A stretch of 10,493 nucleotides of DNA from Gammaproteobacteria bacterium. Its GTDB lineage: Bacteria > Pseudomonadota > Gammaproteobacteria > UBA6429. The stretch covers positions 1-10,493 of the forward strand of contig QIKU01000044.1 in assembly GCA_003232015.1 (NCBI GenBank). Direction: 5' to 3'. The notes beneath the pieces are model-generated. The model did no database searches and was not told the DNA's origin. It was given only the letters and a program-made list of their open reading frames with translations. The translations under genes and the position numbers were made by a program. Below, piece after piece: positions 7,779-10,493 of the stretch (positions within the stretch are counted from its first letter, which is position 1; every line of letters starts with the position of its first letter).

Positions 7779-9242
7779 ATGTCGCAACAAATTCAACCCG
7801 TTATTTTATCCGGTGGTTCTGGTTCCCGTTTATGGCCATTGTCGCGGGCAATGTATCCAAAACAGTTATTGCCTTTGGTAACCGAAAATACCATGCTGCA
7901 GGAAACTGCACTGCGGCTAAAAGATCTGGATATTGAAGTCCTGCCACCTATTATTGTATGCAATGAAGACCATCGTTTTTTTGTAGCAGAACAAATGCGC
8001 CAGCTTGGCATTAAAGATTCGACCATTATACTCGAACCCGTTGGGCGAAATACGGCGCCCGCATTAACTTTAGCTGCGCTGGCAACACAGAAAAAATCAG
8101 CGGGTGCCATTATGCTGGTAATGCCAGCGGATCATGTTATCGATGATATTAATATTTTTCATCAGGTTGTAAAACAAGGTGCGGTACTCGCTGCTGATAA
8201 TTATTTAGTGACGTTTGGTATACAACCGAATGCACCTGAAACAGGATATGGTTATATTAAAGCAGGCACACAACTATCAGAAAAAAATACTGCCTGCTTG
8301 ATTGAAAGTTTTGTTGAAAAACCGGATGCAAAAACAGCCGCGCAGTATATAAAGTCTGGTAATTATTTATGGAACAGTGGTTTGTTTATGATGACAGCAG
8401 CAAGTTGGCTGGATGAGATAAAATCACTGAATAATGCTATTTTTACAGCATCCGAAACTGCTTATAAAAATGCAGCACTCGATAATGATTTTTGCCGGGT
8501 GGATAAAGCGGCTTTTAAGGCGTCACCCAGTGATTCGATTGACTATGCCGTAATGGAAAAGGCCGCTAGTGCAGATGGGGCTACCCAACATAAAGCGGCG
8601 GTTATACCTTTAAATGCAGGCTGGTCAGACGTGGGTGTCTGGTCAACATTATGGGAAGTGGGTGAAAAAGATGCCCATGGGAATGTTACCAAAGGTGATG
8701 TCGCGCTGCATGATACTGAAAACAGTTTATTGTATTCCAGTGGGCGCTATATTGCCGCAGTGGGTTTAAAAGACACTGTTGTGGTTGAAACCGCCGATGC
8801 AATTCTAGTGGCGAACAAAAATTGTGCGCAAGATGTTAAAAAGATAGTTGAAGCATTAAAAAAACAGAACCGGGATGAATATCAAAATCATCAACTGGTT
8901 TATCGCCCCTGGGGTTCGTATGAATGTATCGATAAAGGAGAGCGTTATCAGGCCAAACGTATTACAGTTAACCCCGGTGCGGCATTGTCCTTGCAGCTAC
9001 ATCATCACCGTGCTGAACACTGGATTGTTGTTAAAGGTACCGCTGAAGTTACACGCGGTGATGAAGTTTTTCTGGTAACTGAAAATGAATCAACGTATAT
9101 TCCTTTAGGGATAAAGCACCGTCTGGAAAATAAAGGCGCCATTCCGCTTGAAATGATCGAAGTTCAATCCGGTAGTTATCTGGGTGAAGATGATATTGTA
9201 CGCTTTGAAGATATTTATGGCCGCGCGGGTTCATCAAAGTAA
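7779..9242 (+). CDS. manC: Mannose-1-phosphate guanylyltransferase / mannose-6-phosphate isomerase
   Basis: A 487-residue protein, the size of the bifunctional AlgA/ManC/WbpW family (about 480). It makes GDP-mannose from mannose-1-phosphate and GTP, and as a type II phosphomannose isomerase interconverts fructose-6-phosphate and mannose-6-phosphate. The nucleotidyltransferase part starts with the signature LSGGSGSRLWPLSRAMYPKQ (residues 10-29) and contains FVEKP (178-182). The C-terminal cupin carries RPWGSYE (376-382) and the metal-binding LQLHHHRAEHWIVV motif (His408-His410, Glu413, His414), so both activities should be present. GDP-mannose feeds exopolysaccharide, O-antigen or capsule precursors such as GDP-rhamnose and GDP-fucose, but no glycan gene is in the window. 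It follows pheA by 39 bases and precedes hisC by only 8, so it is transcribed with amino-acid genes, an unexpected place. Reading frame and codon use look like those of its neighbours. Confidence 0.97.
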   Translation: MSQQIQPVILSGGSGSRLWPLSRAMYPKQLLPLVTENTMLQETALRLKDLDIEVLPPIIVCNEDHRFFVAEQMRQLGIKDSTIILEPVGRNTAPALTLAALATQKKSAGAIMLVMPADHVIDDINIFHQVVKQGAVLAADNYLVTFGIQPNAPETGYGYIKAGTQLSEKNTACLIESFVEKPDAKTAAQYIKSGNYLWNSGLFMMTAASWLDEIKSLNNAIFTASETAYKNAALDNDFCRVDKAAFKASPSDSIDYAVMEKAASADGATQHKAAVIPLNAGWSDVGVWSTLWEVGEKDAHGNVTKGDVALHDTENSLLYSSGRYIAAVGLKDTVVVETADAILVANKNCAQDVKKIVEALKKQNRDEYQNHQLVYRPWGSYECIDKGERYQAKRITVNPGAALSLQLHHHRAEHWIVVKGTAEVTRGDEVFLVTENESTYIPLGIKHRLENKGAIPLEMIEVQSGSYLGEDDIVRFEDIYGRAGSSK

Positions 9243-9250
9243 AACTTCCT

Positions 9251-10360
9251 ATGAATAAATTTGAGAAATTAGCTGTCTGTGGTGTTCAGGCACTGCAACC
9301 TTATCAGCCGGGCAAACCGATTGAGGAACTTGAACGCGAATACAGCGTATCCTCGATTGTTAAACTGGCATCCAATGAAAACCCATTGGGTCCCAGCCCG
9401 CGTGTCGTTGAAGCATTGAAAAATAGTTTACAGGCGTTGACGCGCTACCCCGATGGTAATGGTTTCGATTTAAAGCAAGCTTTAGCTACAAAATATGCTG
9501 ATATTTCTGCTGAGAATATTACCTTAGGGAATGGTTCCAATGATGTGCTGGAAATGATTGCGCGCGCCTTTGTCAATGAAACCGACAGTGTAATTTATTC
9601 AGAACATGCTTTTGCTGTTTACCCTATTGTTACGCAAGCGATTGGTGCAACGGCTGTTGTCACGTCAGCGAAAGACTGGGGGCACGATTTAGAGGCCATG
9701 TTATCGGCGGTAACGGAACAGACTAAACTTATTTTTATTGCCAACCCGAATAACCCAACTGGCACCTGGTTGAATGCGCAAACGTTGCAGCACTTTTTAG
9801 AATCGTTGCCTGCCGATATTATAGTGGTGCTGGATGAAGCTTATTTTGAATTTGCAAGCCACCCGGATTATGGCGTACAAGATTATCCCGATGGGCTTGC
9901 ACTGCTAAAACAGTTTGATAATTTAATCGTAACGCGAACTTTTTCCAAGGCCTATGGCCTGGCTGGTTTGCGCGTAGGTTATGCTATTGCTAACCCACAA
10001 ATTACCAATATCTTAAACCGGGTTCGGCAGCCTTTTAATGTAAATGTACTGGCGTTAAAAGCCGCTGAGGTTGCTCTGGCAGATGCAGCCTATTTAAATG
10101 CCAGTGTGCAGCTCAATTATAAGCAAATGAAAGTGGTCGTTGAGGGCTTACAGGCTTTAAACTTAAGCTTTATTCCTTCTATTGGCAATTTTGTGTGTTT
10201 TAAAGTGGATGATGCAAATGCATGTTATGAAAATTTGCTTAAAGCAGGCATAATTGTACGACCGGTTGGTAATTACGGGATGCAGGATTATCTGCGAGTG
10301 AGCATTGGTACTAGCGAAGAAAATCAACGCTTCTTATCTGCGTTGAAAAAAGCAATTTAA
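9251..10360 (+). CDS. hisC: Histidinol-phosphate aminotransferase (HisC2 type), possible aromatic aminotransferase
   Basis: A 369-residue fold-type I PLP aminotransferase of class II. Motifs in order are KLASNENPLGPSP (38-50), the cofactor-binding ANPNNPTGTW (164-173), VVLDEAYFEF with Asp195 contacting the pyridine nitrogen, and the PLP lysine in TRTFSKAYGLAGLRVGY (Lys233), with Arg241 following. The named reaction is imidazole-acetol phosphate plus glutamate to histidinol phosphate in histidine synthesis. The gene lies not with other his genes but behind pheA, where pseudomonads carry a second copy called hisC2 of the same length. HisC enzymes are known to accept phenylpyruvate and hydroxyphenylpyruvate in some bacteria, so a role in the last step of phenylalanine and tyrosine synthesis is a reasonable inference from position. 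It starts 8 bases after the manC stop without a clear Shine-Dalgarno, suggesting translational coupling. Confidence 0.95.
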   Translation: MNKFEKLAVCGVQALQPYQPGKPIEELEREYSVSSIVKLASNENPLGPSPRVVEALKNSLQALTRYPDGNGFDLKQALATKYADISAENITLGNGSNDVLEMIARAFVNETDSVIYSEHAFAVYPIVTQAIGATAVVTSAKDWGHDLEAMLSAVTEQTKLIFIANPNNPTGTWLNAQTLQHFLESLPADIIVVLDEAYFEFASHPDYGVQDYPDGLALLKQFDNLIVTRTFSKAYGLAGLRVGYAIANPQITNILNRVRQPFNVNVLALKAAEVALADAAYLNASVQLNYKQMKVVVEGLQALNLSFIPSIGNFVCFKVDDANACYENLLKAGIIVRPVGNYGMQDYLRVSIGTSEENQRFLSALKKAI

Positions 10361-10367
10361 TTTCTAT

Positions 10368-10450
10368 TGTCATTGCGAGCGATAGCGCGGCAACCTTAAA
10401 GATACGGGGTATCATCTAGCTAGATTGCCGCGCTATCGCTCGCAATGACA
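10368..10450. repeat. 83-base palindromic element with perfect 26-base inverted arms
   Basis: The left arm (10368-10393) and right arm (10425-10450) are exact reverse complements over 26 bases; the left one begins TGTCATTGCGAGCGATAGCG. The 31-base centre has its own structure: GATAC-GGG-GTATC (10401-10413) can form a five-pair hairpin, and ATCTAGCTAGAT (10414-10425) is a perfect 12-base palindrome touching the right arm. There is no open frame. The arm text, with ATTGCGAGCG and GCGGCAA, resembles palindromic extragenic repeats spread through many bacterial genomes, and I read this as a REP/BIME- or MITE-like unit. It starts seven bases after the hisC stop. In RNA it would be a very stable hairpin, able to protect the 3' end of the operon transcript, but no T-run follows, so it is not a standard intrinsic terminator. 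No target-site duplication is evident. Confidence 0.85.
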
Positions 10451-10472
10451 GAGACATAGTTTAGAAGTTATT

Positions 10473-10478
10473 TATAAT
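10473..10478 (+). promoter_or_regulatory. Possible -10 hexamer for a gene beyond the right edge
   Basis: A perfect TATAAT stands in the AT-rich stretch after the palindromic element. No convincing -35 hexamer lies 16-18 bases upstream, and the preceding three bases are not TGn. The window ends 15 bases later in the 12-base palindrome ATAATTAATTAT (10482-10493). In such AT-rich DNA the match may be chance. Confidence 0.25.
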
Positions 10479-10493
10479 CAAATAATTAATTAT

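Noticed and set aside
10368..10450. Terminal inverted repeat as a CRISPR repeat pair or an rho-independent terminator
   Set aside because: There are only two inverted arms with no direct repeats or spacers, and the stem is not followed by a T-run.

Overview
The window is a compact stretch of housekeeping metabolism from a bacterium that is most likely a gammaproteobacterium of moderate GC content. The evidence is the gene order mtaD / mtnA - gyrA - serC - pheA - hisC, which is the order known around gyrA in Pseudomonas. The proteins agree: GyrA numbers residue for residue with E. coli through the catalytic tyrosine, PheA is a fused chorismate mutase-prephenate dehydratase with strong resemblance to the Pseudomonas form, and HisC has the length of the second (HisC2) copy found at this locus in pseudomonads. 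The genus cannot be fixed from the sequence alone. All genes are intact except the one cut by the left edge.

Left part (1-1540): the 5' part of an MTA/SAH deaminase gene (minus strand) diverges from mtnA (plus strand) across an 88-base spacer. Together they fit a methylthioadenosine salvage route through methylthioinosine. The middle (1681-4260) is gyrA, encoding DNA gyrase subunit A, with its own probable extended -10 promoter. The right part (4345-10360) is a same-strand run, serC - serA - pheA - manC - hisC, with gaps of only 8 to 45 bases and therefore probably one operon. It combines two steps of serine synthesis, the entry to phenylalanine synthesis, GDP-mannose synthesis and a PLP aminotransferase of the HisC family. 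Compared with the pseudomonad order, serA (between serC and pheA) and manC (between pheA and hisC) are extra genes.

The last 133 bases hold no gene. Seven bases after the hisC stop lies an 83-base element made of two perfect 26-base inverted arms around a 31-base centre that itself contains two small palindromes. It looks like a dispersed palindromic (REP/BIME- or MITE-like) repeat. No gene-free stretch exceeds 300 bases.

I found no new multi-gene system. The points most worth a second look are the terminal palindromic element, the Firmicutes/Bacteroidetes-looking subtype of SerA, and the placement of manC inside an amino-acid operon.
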